Notes: generated by a model from the letters alone, not told the origin. Shown: positions 7,543-19,532, counted from the stretch's first letter. The stretch: DNA of 64,000 bases from Sulfuritalea sp. (GCA_016716965.1 JADJUP010000030.1:124001-188000), one strand, 5' to 3'. Made by a program: numbers and translations.

Positions 7543-10176
7543 TCAAATACTGATATCGACGCCGGAATCGTCTGCGGCAGCGCCGCCGGTCATCGTCATG
7601 CAAGTACGAATGTCGCGCGCCAACTCGGCCCCAGTCTGGTAGCGAGCATCCGCGTCCTTGGTCAATGCCTTGTCAATGATGGCGACCACGCAATCCGGAA
7701 GATCTGGGTTGACCGTCCGAACGTCGGGATGCGGCTCGTTCGCAATGCGGAACATGAGCTGCGCCATCGAATCGCCTTCAAACGGCAACTTGCCGCAACT
7801 CATCTGGTAAAGCATCACGCCAAGCGAGAACAAGTCGGACCTGCCGTCGATCTTCTTGCCGGCCAGTTGTTCCGGTGACATGTAGCTTGGCGTGCCGAGC
7901 ACCATGCCGGTCTTGGTCTTCGACGAGTCGGTGATCCGGGCAATGCCGAAGTCGGTTACCTTGACCTGATCGGATTCAGGCTCGTACATGATGTTGGCGG
8001 GCTTGATGTCGCGATGCACCACGTTGTTCTCGTGCGCATAGGACAAGGCATCGGCGACCCGCGCAACGATGCTCAAGACTTTCGGCAAGGGCATCAGGTT
8101 GCCCGCCTTCGAATACGGCACCAGATCCTTGCCCTTGAGGAACTCCATCGCGATGTAGGCGAGATCGTGTTCTTCGCCGGCATCGAACATGGTGACGATG
8201 TTGGCGTGATTGAGTCGCCCGGCCGTTTCGGCTTCGCGGAAGAACCTCTCCTTGACTTCGACCAGTTCGTCCGCCTCGAACTCCTGCGACAGCGCCATGG
8301 TCTTGATCGCGACCACGCGGTTGATCTTCGGATCGCGGCCCAGATAGACGACCCCCATTGCGCCCTTGCCCAACTCCTTCTCGATCTCGTAGCGGCCGAG
8401 CATCGGCTTCTCGACGTTGCCGGCGGTATCGATCAGGCTCGCGTTGCTGCGCCCGCCTCCGCCGCCACCGAGAATGACGGTCTCGGAGAGCTGCTTGGCG
8501 CGATTCACGCGGGATTCGATGTCGCGGAACTTCGGGTTGTAATCGAAGATGTAGCGGAACGCCGCCTCGGCCTTGTTGAACTGCCGCTTGCGTTCGAAGT
8601 CGAGTGCCAAGTTGTAGATGTTCTCCATGACCTGGTCATCTTTCGGACACTTGCGGAACTTGTCGAAGGCCATGTCGAGCTGGCCCTGGCCCTGGAAGGC
8701 CAGGCCGAGCATGCGGTTGGATTCGGCGGAGTCGGCATCGGATTTTTCCTTGCCGCGCTCCGTGACGACGAAACGTTTCACGGTCAGCAGCAGGTGGCCA
8801 ACCAGCAGCAACGTGGCCGGAATCATCAGTTGCAGCCACATCAATTGCGTAGTCATCAGGACGAAATGAAGGGCGATCAAGGTGACCAGCAAGCCTACGG
8901 TGATGCCTGCCGCCAGGCCGGCCTTGATCTTGGGCAGCAGAGCGATAAGGTAGGCGGCGATCAGCAGGAACACCAGTTTTTCCACCCAGAAGCCCCAGGT
9001 CGGCGCGACGAAGAAATGCTCGGACAGCAGACTGGACACTGCATGGGCCTGCATCAACACGGCAGGCATGGTCGGATTGATCGGTGTGACGAATACGCTA
9101 CCCACCGACGACGAGGTCGGGCCGATCAGGACGATCTTGTCGCGGTACTTGTCGTAGGGAATCTTGCCGCTCTTGACGTCGAAAAATGAATCCACCTGAA
9201 ATGCAGGTTTCCCGCCTTCGCCATCCTTGTAGAAAAACGTCAGCATGCGCGAATCTATATCCGTGCCGATCTTGAGATTGCCCAATTTGACAGAATCACC
9301 CGCCGTGACCTGGATGTCGGCCACGTTTAGATTGTGGCTGCGCGCCGCCACCAAAAGCGACAGCGACGGATAGTTCTGGTCGAAATACGAAAGGACCAGC
9401 GGCTCGGTGCGAATTGCACCATCCACATCCGGCGTCACGTTCAGGTGCCCGATCACCCTGGCCACCTTGCCCAGCGGTTCGATCACCCCGGCATCGACCC
9501 CGAGCGTCGGATACGGTGGTGCTTCGCTGGCACCTGACAGCTTTACCGCATTCTTCTTGACGTAGTCGGGTAGATCCTTATCCGGCCGACCGACTGGTTC
9601 ACCGAGCACAAAAAGCATCGGCAATGCCACATTGCCGGACTTGGCGAAGGCGTCCGCCAGGCGGCGGTCGGTATTCAATTTCCGGTCGGCTTCCAGCAAG
9701 ATCGATTCGATCTGAGGGCAGGACGAGGGGGCCGGTTCAGCCACAGGTTCGGGTGCCGGCACCGGCACAGCCTCTCCGGTTGCAGGTGCCACGACGGGCG
9801 CCGGGACAGACACAGGAATGGTCACACCGCAGGTTTCGATCAGCTTGTTGATATACCCCAACCCCTGGTCGAGCTGTGGTTCGGAGTAGAACACCGTGGT
9901 GGCGATTACCTTGGCCTTGGCGGCGGCGAGCTTGTCCACCATGTCCGCCATGATCTCCCGCGACCACGGCCAGCGGCCGATGTTGTCCAGGCTGGGCTTG
10001 TCGATGGCGATGATTGCCACCTTGTCCGAAGGCGCGCGAGAGGCGGCGGCCACACCCATGTCATAGGCTTTGCGTTCGAGACCCTGTAGAAGATCCCCAT
10101 TACCGAAGATCAGCACGACGACGCTGACCACCACACCGAAGAACCAGTCACTCTTCCAGAAGTCTGCCTTCTTCAT
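7543..10176 (-). CDS. CHASE2-domain Ser/Thr protein kinase
   Basis: 877 residues. A membrane helix at about 12-30 precedes an extracytoplasmic CHASE2 domain up to about residue 385, interrupted by a Pro/Val/Ala-rich insert near 125-155. Three membrane helices follow at 390-470, then a cytoplasmic TPR-like helical region (about 500-570), a Gly-rich linker and a Hanks-type kinase domain (about 595-855). Kinase motifs: GKGAMGVVYLG, the invariant Lys in VAIKTM, HRDIKPANIM, DFGIARI, and GTPSYMSPEQ. All catalytic residues are present. It is the first gene of the signalling operon, with a sigma70-like promoter 50-80 bases upstream. Unusually, the kinase is C-terminal to its sensor; most bacterial kinases of this type have an N-terminal kinase domain. 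Confidence 0.93.
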   Translation of the reverse strand: MKKADFWKSDWFFGVVVSVVVLIFGNGDLLQGLERKAYDMGVAAASRAPSDKVAIIAIDKPSLDNIGRWPWSREIMADMVDKLAAAKAKVIATTVFYSEPQLDQGLGYINKLIETCGVTIPVSVPAPVVAPATGEAVPVPAPEPVAEPAPSSCPQIESILLEADRKLNTDRRLADAFAKSGNVALPMLFVLGEPVGRPDKDLPDYVKKNAVKLSGASEAPPYPTLGVDAGVIEPLGKVARVIGHLNVTPDVDGAIRTEPLVLSYFDQNYPSLSLLVAARSHNLNVADIQVTAGDSVKLGNLKIGTDIDSRMLTFFYKDGEGGKPAFQVDSFFDVKSGKIPYDKYRDKIVLIGPTSSSVGSVFVTPINPTMPAVLMQAHAVSSLLSEHFFVAPTWGFWVEKLVFLLIAAYLIALLPKIKAGLAAGITVGLLVTLIALHFVLMTTQLMWLQLMIPATLLLVGHLLLTVKRFVVTERGKEKSDADSAESNRMLGLAFQGQGQLDMAFDKFRKCPKDDQVMENIYNLALDFERKRQFNKAEAAFRYIFDYNPKFRDIESRVNRAKQLSETVILGGGGGGRSNASLIDTAGNVEKPMLGRYEIEKELGKGAMGVVYLGRDPKINRVVAIKTMALSQEFEADELVEVKERFFREAETAGRLNHANIVTMFDAGEEHDLAYIAMEFLKGKDLVPYSKAGNLMPLPKVLSIVARVADALSYAHENNVVHRDIKPANIMYEPESDQVKVTDFGIARITDSSKTKTGMVLGTPSYMSPEQLAGKKIDGRSDLFSLGVMLYQMSCGKLPFEGDSMAQLMFRIANEPHPDVRTVNPDLPDCVVAIIDKALTKDADARYQTGAELARDIRTCMTMTGGAAADDSGVDISI

Positions 10177-10227
10177 CGGTCGTTACCCTGTGCAAGAGCC
10201 CGTATTAAAACAGGACAATAAGTCGAA

Positions 10228-10256
10228 TTCTTACAGTCCCGCATCAAGTACGTCAA
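10228..10256 (-). promoter_or_regulatory. Candidate sigma70 promoter of the signalling operon
   Basis: On the minus strand TTGACG (10251-10256) and TAAGAA (10228-10233) are separated by exactly 17 bases in an AT-rich gap. The -10 element lies about 52 bases upstream of the kinase start. The -35 is near consensus and the -10 is weak. Confidence 0.45.
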
Positions 10257-10310
10257 TCAATTTCATGACATTCGTACATTTCAGGCAGGTTTTGTATCGA
10301 TTGTATGCGT

Positions 10311-10346
10311 AAAAAAGCCGCTCCGGTTCGCGCCGGAGCGGCTTTT
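10311..10346 (-). terminator. Bidirectional rho-independent terminator after sucD
   Basis: Perfect 10-bp stem GCCGCTCCGG / CCGGAGCGGC (10317-10326 with 10333-10342) with a 6-base loop. Six As lie on one side and four Ts on the other. On the minus strand the stem is followed by TTTTTT, so it ends the sucCD transcript before the kinase promoter. Confidence 0.92.
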
Positions 10347-10389
10347 CTTGCCCGTTATCCCCGAATCGGGAGCGGGATGTTCTGCGTTC

Positions 10390-10413
10390 GCCGTGTCACC
10401 GGCGCCGACTTTC
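10390..10413 (+). repeat. 24-bp dispersed repeat, copy 1 (intergenic)
   Basis: The consensus has two halves: GCCGTATCGCC, then AGCGCCGACTTTC. This copy has 3 mismatches and abuts the sucD stop codon (10414-10416) on its 3' side. It lies between the gene and the terminator. Confidence 0.8.
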
Positions 10414-11310
10414 TTATTTCAGCAGTGCCTTGAGCAGTTTGGCCATTTCCGAAGGATTGCGCGTCACCGTGAACCCGCACTCCTCCATGATCGCCAGCTT
10501 GGCATCGGCCGTATCGGCCCCGCCCGAAATCAGCGCACCGGCATGGCCCATGCGCTTGCCGGCAGGTGCCGTGACGCCGGCGATGAAGCCGACGATGGGC
10601 TTCTTCATGTTGGCTTTGCACCAGACCGCGGCTTCCGCTTCATCCGGACCGCCGATTTCGCCGATCATGATCACCGCATCGGTATCCGGATCATCGTTGA
10701 AGGCGCGCATCACGTCGATATGCTTCAAGCCATTGATCGGATCGCCGCCGATACCGACCGCGGACGACTGCCCGAGGCCGATTTCGGTCAGTTGGCCGAC
10801 CGCTTCATAGGTCAGCGTACCCGAACGCGACACGACGCCGATGCGGCCCTTGCGGTGGATGTGGCCGGGCATGATGCCGATCTTGATTTCGTCCGGCGTA
10901 ATGAGGCCCGGGCAGTTCGGTCCGAGCAGCAGGGTCTTCTTGCCGCCCTTGGCTTCCTTGGCCTTCATCTTGTTGCGCACGACCAGCATGTCGCGCACCG
11001 GAATGCCTTCGGTGATGCAGATGGCCAGATCGAGGTCGGCTTCGCAGGCTTCCCAGATCGCATCGGCAGCGCCGGCGGGCGGCACGTAGATGACGGAAAC
11101 GGTGGCACCGGTCTGGGCCTTGGCTTCCTTGACCGAACCGAAGATCGGGATGTCGAAAATCTTCTCGCCGGCCTTCTTGGGGTTGACGCCGGCAACGAAG
11201 CAGTTCTTGCCGTTGGCGTATTCCTGGCACTTCTCGGTATGGAACTGACCGGTCTTGCCGGTAATGCCCTGGGTGATGACCTTGGTGTCTTTATTGATGA
11301 ATATGGACAT
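10414..11310 (-). CDS. sucD: Succinyl-CoA ligase, alpha subunit
   Basis: 298 residues, a normal length for SucD. The subunit binds CoA and carries the phosphohistidine of the TCA-cycle reaction succinyl-CoA + NDP + Pi = succinate + CoA + NTP. Visible motifs are the N-terminal CoA-binding fold (KVITQGITGKTGQFH), GPNCPGLITP, and the active-site His region KRMGHAGALI, where the His is present. The gene starts 9 bases downstream of sucC, forming the usual two-gene operon, and ends at a repeat copy followed by a strong terminator. Confidence 0.98.
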   Translation of the reverse strand: MSIFINKDTKVITQGITGKTGQFHTEKCQEYANGKNCFVAGVNPKKAGEKIFDIPIFGSVKEAKAQTGATVSVIYVPPAGAADAIWEACEADLDLAICITEGIPVRDMLVVRNKMKAKEAKGGKKTLLLGPNCPGLITPDEIKIGIMPGHIHRKGRIGVVSRSGTLTYEAVGQLTEIGLGQSSAVGIGGDPINGLKHIDVMRAFNDDPDTDAVIMIGEIGGPDEAEAAVWCKANMKKPIVGFIAGVTAPAGKRMGHAGALISGGADTADAKLAIMEECGFTVTRNPSEMAKLLKALLK

Positions 11311-11319
11311 GTTGGTTCC

Positions 11320-12480
<1,161 letters not shown>

Positions 12481-12652
12481 GCGTCTTCCTCGTTGTAGGT
12501 GCTGCGTTGATCTGAAGCCGGCATCAAGCGGCCATTGCGGTTGCCGGTCTTGTTGTCGCAGGGTCGGCAGTATCGCCGGGGGAACTGGTAAATCGTGCCG
12601 TCGCAAGGGCCTCGGAACCTGCCATGGCGCGGTTGTTGCGGCGCGGAATACT

Positions 12653-12682
12653 AACATAAGCACACTTAATCGAAGCTTACAA
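12653..12682 (-). promoter_or_regulatory. Candidate sucCD promoter in divergent sucC/glpK gap
   Basis: Minus-strand TTGTAA (12677-12682) and TATGTT (12653-12658) have an 18-base spacer, about 170 bases upstream of sucC. The rest of the 297-base gap (12481-12777) shows no open frame with coding character and presumably also holds the glpK promoter. Confidence 0.35.
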
Positions 12683-12777
12683 AAGACTGCTGCCCCCATG
12701 TCCGGCGTCCGGCAATTGACCTACTGACGGCCGCAGAGTTAATGTCGGACATCCGCTTCCGCCGGTCCTCGTCCACG

Positions 12778-14273
<1,496 letters not shown>

Positions 14274-14280
<7 letters not shown>

Positions 14281-14297
14281 CGCCAGCGCCGACTTTT
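14274..14297 (+). repeat. 24-bp dispersed repeat, copy 2 (overlaps glpK stop)
   Basis: Two mismatches to consensus. The variant GTAG within it supplies the TAG stop codon of glpK (14278-14280). The remainder lies in the 31-base gap between the convergent genes glpK and paaY. Confidence 0.85.
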
Positions 14298-14311
14298 GAA
14301 CTACCCTCGGC

Positions 14312-14917
14312 TCAACTACCGCGCCGGGTTTCCTGCAAGGTCTTGAGATCCGGCAGTTGCAGGCGCTTGCGATCGGGTTCGGCGACGGTCAGGGCTTCGA
14401 CTTGCTGCATCGTGCCATGGCAGCGCCGGACAAGGTCGTGATAGACGCTGGTGCCCTCGACCTTCCAGTTCATTTCGAGTTCGGTCAGTTCGCGCATCAC
14501 CTTGGCCGGCACTCCGCCGGCCAGCATGCGTGGCGGAATCTCGAGACCCGCCTTGACGAAGCTTTGCGCCGCAACGATCGCCGATTCGCCGACCACGGCC
14601 TTGTCCATCACCACGGCGTTCATGCCGACCATGCCGTTCCTGCGCACGATGCAGCCATGCAGGATGGCGCCATGGCCGATGTGGCCATCTTCCTCGATGA
14701 TGGTGTCGCTGCCGGGAAAACCGTGCATCACGCAGCAATCCTGCACGTTGGCCCCGGCACCGATGAAGAGGCGGCCGAAATCGCCGCGCAGGCTGGCACA
14801 GGGTCCGATGTAGGCGCGCGGACCAATATGAACGTCGCCGATCAGCACGGCCGACGGATGGACATAGGCGCTCGGATCGACCACCGGCACGATGCCGTCG
14901 ATTGCATAGACTTTCAT
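14312..14917 (-). CDS. paaY: Phenylacetate degradation protein PaaY (gamma-carbonic-anhydrase-like hexapeptide thioesterase)
   Basis: 201 residues of left-handed beta-helix hexapeptide repeats (for example PSAVLIGDVHIGPRAYIGP), with the gamma-class metal-site histidines seen in HGFPG, DGHIGHGAILHG. The C-terminal helix extension (about 160-201, including NWKVEGTSVYHDLVRRC) is characteristic of PaaY. The family member is reported as a thioesterase that protects the paa pathway from stalled CoA intermediates. It is divergent from paaG with a 201-base regulatory gap. Confidence 0.9.
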   Translation of the reverse strand: MKVYAIDGIVPVVDPSAYVHPSAVLIGDVHIGPRAYIGPCASLRGDFGRLFIGAGANVQDCCVMHGFPGSDTIIEEDGHIGHGAILHGCIVRRNGMVGMNAVVMDKAVVGESAIVAAQSFVKAGLEIPPRMLAGGVPAKVMRELTELEMNWKVEGTSVYHDLVRRCHGTMQQVEALTVAEPDRKRLQLPDLKTLQETRRGS

Positions 14918-15118
14918 TGGGGAACGCTCCGCAGGGACAGTGCGATATGATACATTTTCATTCTAAAATAATCCACGCTTCTGTGTCACAATCGAAACGC
15001 TGTCGTTCCAGCACAAATTCGGACTCGTGGTACGTTAGCGCGGTTGCAGGCTTTGCGCCGACGATACGACGCCGACAAGAATAGTCGAAGCCACAGCCCA
15101 TCCCCCGGAGCCCAGACC
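14918..15118. promoter_or_regulatory. Divergent paaY/paaG regulatory gap
   Basis: 201 bases without a gene. The part at 14940-14990 is much more AT-rich than its surroundings and contains a small inverted repeat ATTTT-6-AAAAT (14954-14969). It probably holds both promoters and an operator for a Paa regulator, but I cannot assign boxes. A GGAG lies 7-10 bases before the paaG ATG. Confidence 0.4.
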
Positions 15119-15907
15119 ATGACCTACCAGCACATCCTGTTTTCGCTCGAATCCGGCATCGCGCGCATCACCCTGAACCGCCCCGACCGGCTCAACAGCT
15201 TCAACGTCGACATGCACATGGAACTGCGCGACGCGATCGCGCGTAGCCGTGACGGTGACGTCCGCGTACTGCTGCTGACCGGCGCCGGCCGTGGCTTCTG
15301 CGCCGGACAGGACCTCGCCGACCGCAACGTCTCGGCCGATGCCGCGCCGGTTGACCTCGGCCATACCATCGAGACCTACTACCGGCCGCTGATCCTCAGC
15401 CTGCGCACACTGGAAATGCCCGTCATCTGTGCCGTGAACGGGGTTGCCGCCGGCGCCGGCGCGAGCATCGCCCTGGCCTGCGATATCGTCCTCGCGGCGC
15501 GCTCGGCCAGCTTCATCCAGGCCTTCTGCAAGCTCGGCCTCGTACCGGATGCCGGCGGCACCTGGGCGCTGCCGCGTCTGGTCGGCAATGCGCGCGCCAT
15601 GGGATTGGCGATGTTGGGCGACAAGCTCTCCGCCGAGCAGGCCGAAAGCTGGGGCCTGATCTGGAAATGCCTCGACGACGACAAGCTGATGGCCGAGGCC
15701 GAACGACTGGCCGTGCATTTCAGCAGCGCGCCGACCAAGGGCCTGGCGCGCACCAAGCAGGCGATCTATGCCAGCGGCGGCAACACGCTGGAACAGCAGC
15801 TCGACCTCGAACGCGACTGCCAGCGCGAACTGGGTTTCGGGCCCGACTATCGCGAAGGCGTCGCCGCCTTCATGGCAAAGCGCAGCCCTTCATTCACCGG
15901 AAAGTAA
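15119..15907 (+). CDS. paaG: Ring-1,2-epoxyphenylacetyl-CoA isomerase (crotonase family)
   Basis: 262 residues from ATG 15119 with GGAG upstream; the frame is open further 5' but the crotonase fold starts at MTYQHILFSLESG. PaaG converts the ring 1,2-epoxide of phenylacetyl-CoA into the oxepin-CoA in the aerobic hybrid phenylacetate pathway. Crotonase oxyanion-hole segments are RGFCAGQDLADRNV and VNGVAAGAGASIALACDI; the catalytic-region motif is LGLVPDAGGTWALPRLVG. First gene of paaG-paaI-paaJ; the epoxidase genes paaABCDE are not in the window. Confidence 0.9.
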   Translation: MTYQHILFSLESGIARITLNRPDRLNSFNVDMHMELRDAIARSRDGDVRVLLLTGAGRGFCAGQDLADRNVSADAAPVDLGHTIETYYRPLILSLRTLEMPVICAVNGVAAGAGASIALACDIVLAARSASFIQAFCKLGLVPDAGGTWALPRLVGNARAMGLAMLGDKLSAEQAESWGLIWKCLDDDKLMAEAERLAVHFSSAPTKGLARTKQAIYASGGNTLEQQLDLERDCQRELGFGPDYREGVAAFMAKRSPSFTGK

Positions 15908-15910
15908 TCT

Positions 15911-16354
15911 ATGACACTGACACCCCAGCAAGTCGCCGAGCGCTGCACGGCCATCATGTGGCCGGACGACCATGCCGCCCAGGGACTGGGAATCGTCATC
16001 ACGAGCACCACGCCCGGCGGCGCCACCGTCACCATGAAGGTACGCCAGGACATGGTCAATGGCCACGGCATCTGTCACGGCGGCTTCATTTTCGCCCTCG
16101 CCGACACCAATTTCGCCTACGCCTGCAACAGCTTCAACCACAGGGCGGTAGCTGCCGGCGTGGACATCAATTTCGTTGCGCCGGCACATCTCGGCGATAC
16201 ACTGACGGCCGTCGGCAGTGCGCGCCACCAGGGCGGCCGCAGCGGCATCTACGACATCGAGGTCACGAACCAGGACGGCAAGACCATCGCCATCTTCCGC
16301 GGCCGCTCCACCCGCATCAAGGGCCATTTCTTCGACGAAAGCACCGAATCATGA
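15911..16354 (+). CDS. paaI: Hydroxyphenylacetyl-CoA thioesterase PaaI (hotdog fold)
   Basis: 147 residues, 3 bases after paaG. Hotdog-fold thioesterase with the PaaI signature GHGICHGGFIFALADTNFAYACNS, including the catalytic Asp in ADTN. It releases CoA from dead-end hydroxylated phenylacetyl-CoA species. Its stop overlaps the thiolase start as ATGA, supporting one transcript. Confidence 0.93.
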   Translation: MTLTPQQVAERCTAIMWPDDHAAQGLGIVITSTTPGGATVTMKVRQDMVNGHGICHGGFIFALADTNFAYACNSFNHRAVAAGVDINFVAPAHLGDTLTAVGSARHQGGRSGIYDIEVTNQDGKTIAIFRGRSTRIKGHFFDESTES

Positions 16355-17559
16355 GCGAACAAGCCTTCATCTGCGACGCAATCCGCACACCCATCGGCCG
16401 TTACGGCGGCACGCTCGCCGGCATCCGCACCGATGACCTCGCGGCGCTGCCGATCAAGGCGCTGATGAAACGCAATCCCGGCGTCAATTGGGAGCAGGTC
16501 GAGGACGTGATCTACGGCTGCGCCAACCAGGCCGGCGAAGACAATCGCAACGTCGCGCGCATGGCGGCGCTTCTTGCCGGACTGCCGGTGGCGGTTCCCG
16601 GCTCGACGATCAACCGCCTGTGCGGCTCCGGCATGGATGCGGTCGGTACGGCAGCACGCGCGATCAAGGCGGGCGAAACGACGCTGATGATCGCCGGCGG
16701 AGTTGAAAGCATGAGCCGCGCGCCCTTTGTCATGCCGAAGGCCGAAAGCGCCTTCTCGCGCAGCAACGCCGTATACGACACGACCATCGGCTGGCGTTTC
16801 GTCAACAAGCTGATGAAGGCGCAGTACGGCATCGATTCGATGCCCGAGACCGCCGACAACGTCGCCGCCGAATTCGGGATCGGTCGCGCCGAGCAGGATG
16901 CCTTCGCGCTACGTTCGCAGCAGCGCTGGGGCGCGGCCAACGCCGCCGGTTTGTTCAAGAGCGAAATCGCGCCGGTCGAAATCGCGCAGAAGAAGGGCGA
17001 TCCGAAGATATTCGACACCGACGAGCATCCGCGCACCGACACCACCTTCGAACAACTGGCCAAGCTCAAGGGCATCAACGGTCCCGAACTGACGGTCACG
17101 GCCGGCAACGCCTCGGGCGTCAATGACGGCGCCTGCGCCGTGTTGCTGGCTTCCGAAGCCGCTGCCAAGGCCCACGGTTTGACGCCGAGGGCGCGCGTGG
17201 TGGCGATGGCCACGGCCGGCGTCGCACCGCGCATCATGGGCTTCGGCCCGGCGCCGGCGGTGAAGAAACTGCTGGCGCAGACCGGCTTGCGCCTGGACCA
17301 GATCGACGTCATCGAACTCAATGAGGCCTTTGCCGCACAGGGGCTCGCCGTCACCCGCGACCTGGGGCTGGCCGACGACGATGCCCGCGTCAACCCGAAC
17401 GGCGGCGCGATCGCCATCGGCCATCCGCTGGGCATGAGCGGCGCACGCCTGGTCACCACGGCGACCTATCAGTTGCATCGCACCGGCGGACGTTACGCAC
17501 TGTGCACGATGTGCATCGGCGTCGGACAAGGCATCGCAATGATCATCGAAAGGGTCTGA
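16351..17559 (+). CDS. paaJ: 3-oxoadipyl-CoA/3-oxo-5,6-dehydrosuberyl-CoA thiolase
   Basis: 402 residues starting at ATG 16351. Thiolase active site: nucleophile Cys in INRLCGSGMDA (about residue 90), His in GGAIAIGHPLGMSG, and second Cys in ALCTMCIGVGQG. The N-terminus (AFICDAIRTPIGRYGG) matches the PcaF/PaaJ group. It catalyses the terminal thiolytic steps of phenylacetate or beta-ketoadipate degradation, giving acetyl-CoA and succinyl-CoA. The paa context favours PaaJ; PcaF activity is likely too. Confidence 0.92.
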   Translation: MSEQAFICDAIRTPIGRYGGTLAGIRTDDLAALPIKALMKRNPGVNWEQVEDVIYGCANQAGEDNRNVARMAALLAGLPVAVPGSTINRLCGSGMDAVGTAARAIKAGETTLMIAGGVESMSRAPFVMPKAESAFSRSNAVYDTTIGWRFVNKLMKAQYGIDSMPETADNVAAEFGIGRAEQDAFALRSQQRWGAANAAGLFKSEIAPVEIAQKKGDPKIFDTDEHPRTDTTFEQLAKLKGINGPELTVTAGNASGVNDGACAVLLASEAAAKAHGLTPRARVVAMATAGVAPRIMGFGPAPAVKKLLAQTGLRLDQIDVIELNEAFAAQGLAVTRDLGLADDDARVNPNGGAIAIGHPLGMSGARLVTTATYQLHRTGGRYALCTMCIGVGQGIAMIIERV

Positions 17560-17563
17560 GGCT

Positions 17564-18303
17564 CTGGCCGCGGACCACTTCTCCGGCCACGCTGCGGATT
17601 ACGCCAAGGCCCGGCCGTCGTATCCGCCCGAACTCTTCGCCTGGCTGGCGCGGCAGTGCGTGGAGAAAGACCTGGCCTGGGACTGCGGCACCGGCAATGG
17701 CCAGGCCGCACGGGCGCTGGCGGAACACTTCCGCCGCATCCATGCCACGGACCTGTCGGCCGAGCAGATCGCCCAGGCCACGCCCGATCCGCGCATCGAC
17801 TACCGTGCGGCACCGGCCGAGGCCAGCGGCTTGCCCGAGCGCAGTTGCAGCCTCGTCACCGTGGCGCAGGCCTTGCACTGGTTCTGTGGCGACCCGTTTT
17901 ACACCGAAGTCCGCCGCGTCCTGAAGCCGGGCGGGATACTCGCCGCCTGGACCTACACCTTGCTGCGCGGCGAACCGGCGTTGAACTCGATCGTCGAGGA
18001 TTTCTACCGCCACACCGTCGGCCCCTGGTGGCCACCGGAAAGACGCTGGGTCGACCTGGCCTACCGCGACATGCCGTTTCCCTTTGCCGACCTCGCCACC
18101 CCCGATTTCGAGATCCGGCTGGAATGGACTCTGGACGACCTGCTGGCTTACCTGCGCACCTGGTCGGCCACCCAGCGCTACATCAAGGAAAAGGGAAGCG
18201 ATCCCTGCATCGAACTCGGCGAACGCCTTCTTTCAGTCTGGCCCAAACCGGATGACAGGAAGTCCATAATCTGGCCCATTGCGCTGCGCTGCGGGAGAGT
18301 CGA

Positions 18304-18307
<4 letters not shown>
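17564..18307 (+). CDS. Class I SAM-dependent methyltransferase (probable CTG start)
   Basis: Methyltransferase of the UbiE/Tam-like group: SAM motif I is WDCGTGNGQAARAL, followed by ATDLSAEQIAQA and VAQALHWF. The family's conserved N-terminus (DHFSGHAADYAKARPSYPPELF) is encoded upstream of the first ordinary start, a GTG at 17660 that would delete it. In that upstream stretch there is no ATG, GTG or TTG. A CTG at 17564 lies 9 bases after AAAGGG, so I place the start there. It begins 5 bases after paaJ and its stop overlaps msrA as ATGA. Substrate unknown. Confidence 0.75.
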
Positions 18308-18879
<572 letters not shown>

Positions 18880-18884
18880 GCCCG

Positions 18885-19532
18885 CTATTCCGCGTCAGGC
18901 TGTTCCGCCGGTACCGAACCGGCAAAGGCCGGCAGTGTCAGGCACTGTTGATGGATGCGCATCACGGTCGGTACGTGATCAAGGCGGCAATTGAAACGTT
19001 TTGCATTGAAGATCTGTGGAACCAGCAGCACATCCGCCATGGTCGGCGCATCACCATGGCAATAAACTCCGGTGCGCGCGTCGCCGGCCAGCATCGCCTC
19101 TACCGCTTCCAGTCCGGTTTCAACCCAGTGCCGGTACCAGGCATTTTTCTGCTCGTCCGTCACGCCCAGGGTTTTGGACAGATAGCCGAGGACACGCAGG
19201 TTGTTGAGCGGATGAATCTCGCAGGCAATCGACAGGGCAATCGAGCGAACCCGCGCCCGACCGGCCGCATCGGCTGGCAGCAGCGGGGGTTGCGGTCGGG
19301 TTTCCTCGAGGTATTCGATGATGGCCAGCGATTGCGTCAGCACCCGTCCATCGTCCTCCTGCAACACGGGCACCAGCGCAGCCGGGTTCAAGGCCCTGTA
19401 CTCGGTACCGAATTGCTGGCCGCCATCCTTCACCAGGTGAACGGGGATGTAATCGTAACCCAGCCCCTTCAATGACAATGCAATTCGCACGCGAAAACTT
19501 GCCGAGCTGCGAAAGTAGCTGAATAGCTTCAT
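18885..19532 (-). CDS. maiA: Maleylacetoacetate/maleylpyruvate isomerase (zeta-class GST)
   Basis: 215 residues from ATG 19532; a longer frame exists but the GST fold starts at MKLFSYFRSS. Zeta-class proteins perform glutathione-dependent cis-trans isomerisation of ring-cleavage products. The N-terminal signature, usually SSCxxRVRIAL, is present as SSASFRVRIAL, so the Cys is replaced by Ala while the catalytic first Ser remains. The zeta-type ALNPAALVPVL and SLAIIEYLEETRP are intact. It probably works with the FAH-like hydrolase at 20949-21968, although a plus-strand gene separates them. Confidence 0.88.
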   Translation of the reverse strand: MKLFSYFRSSASFRVRIALSLKGLGYDYIPVHLVKDGGQQFGTEYRALNPAALVPVLQEDDGRVLTQSLAIIEYLEETRPQPPLLPADAAGRARVRSIALSIACEIHPLNNLRVLGYLSKTLGVTDEQKNAWYRHWVETGLEAVEAMLAGDARTGVYCHGDAPTMADVLLVPQIFNAKRFNCRLDHVPTVMRIHQQCLTLPAFAGSVPAEQPDAE

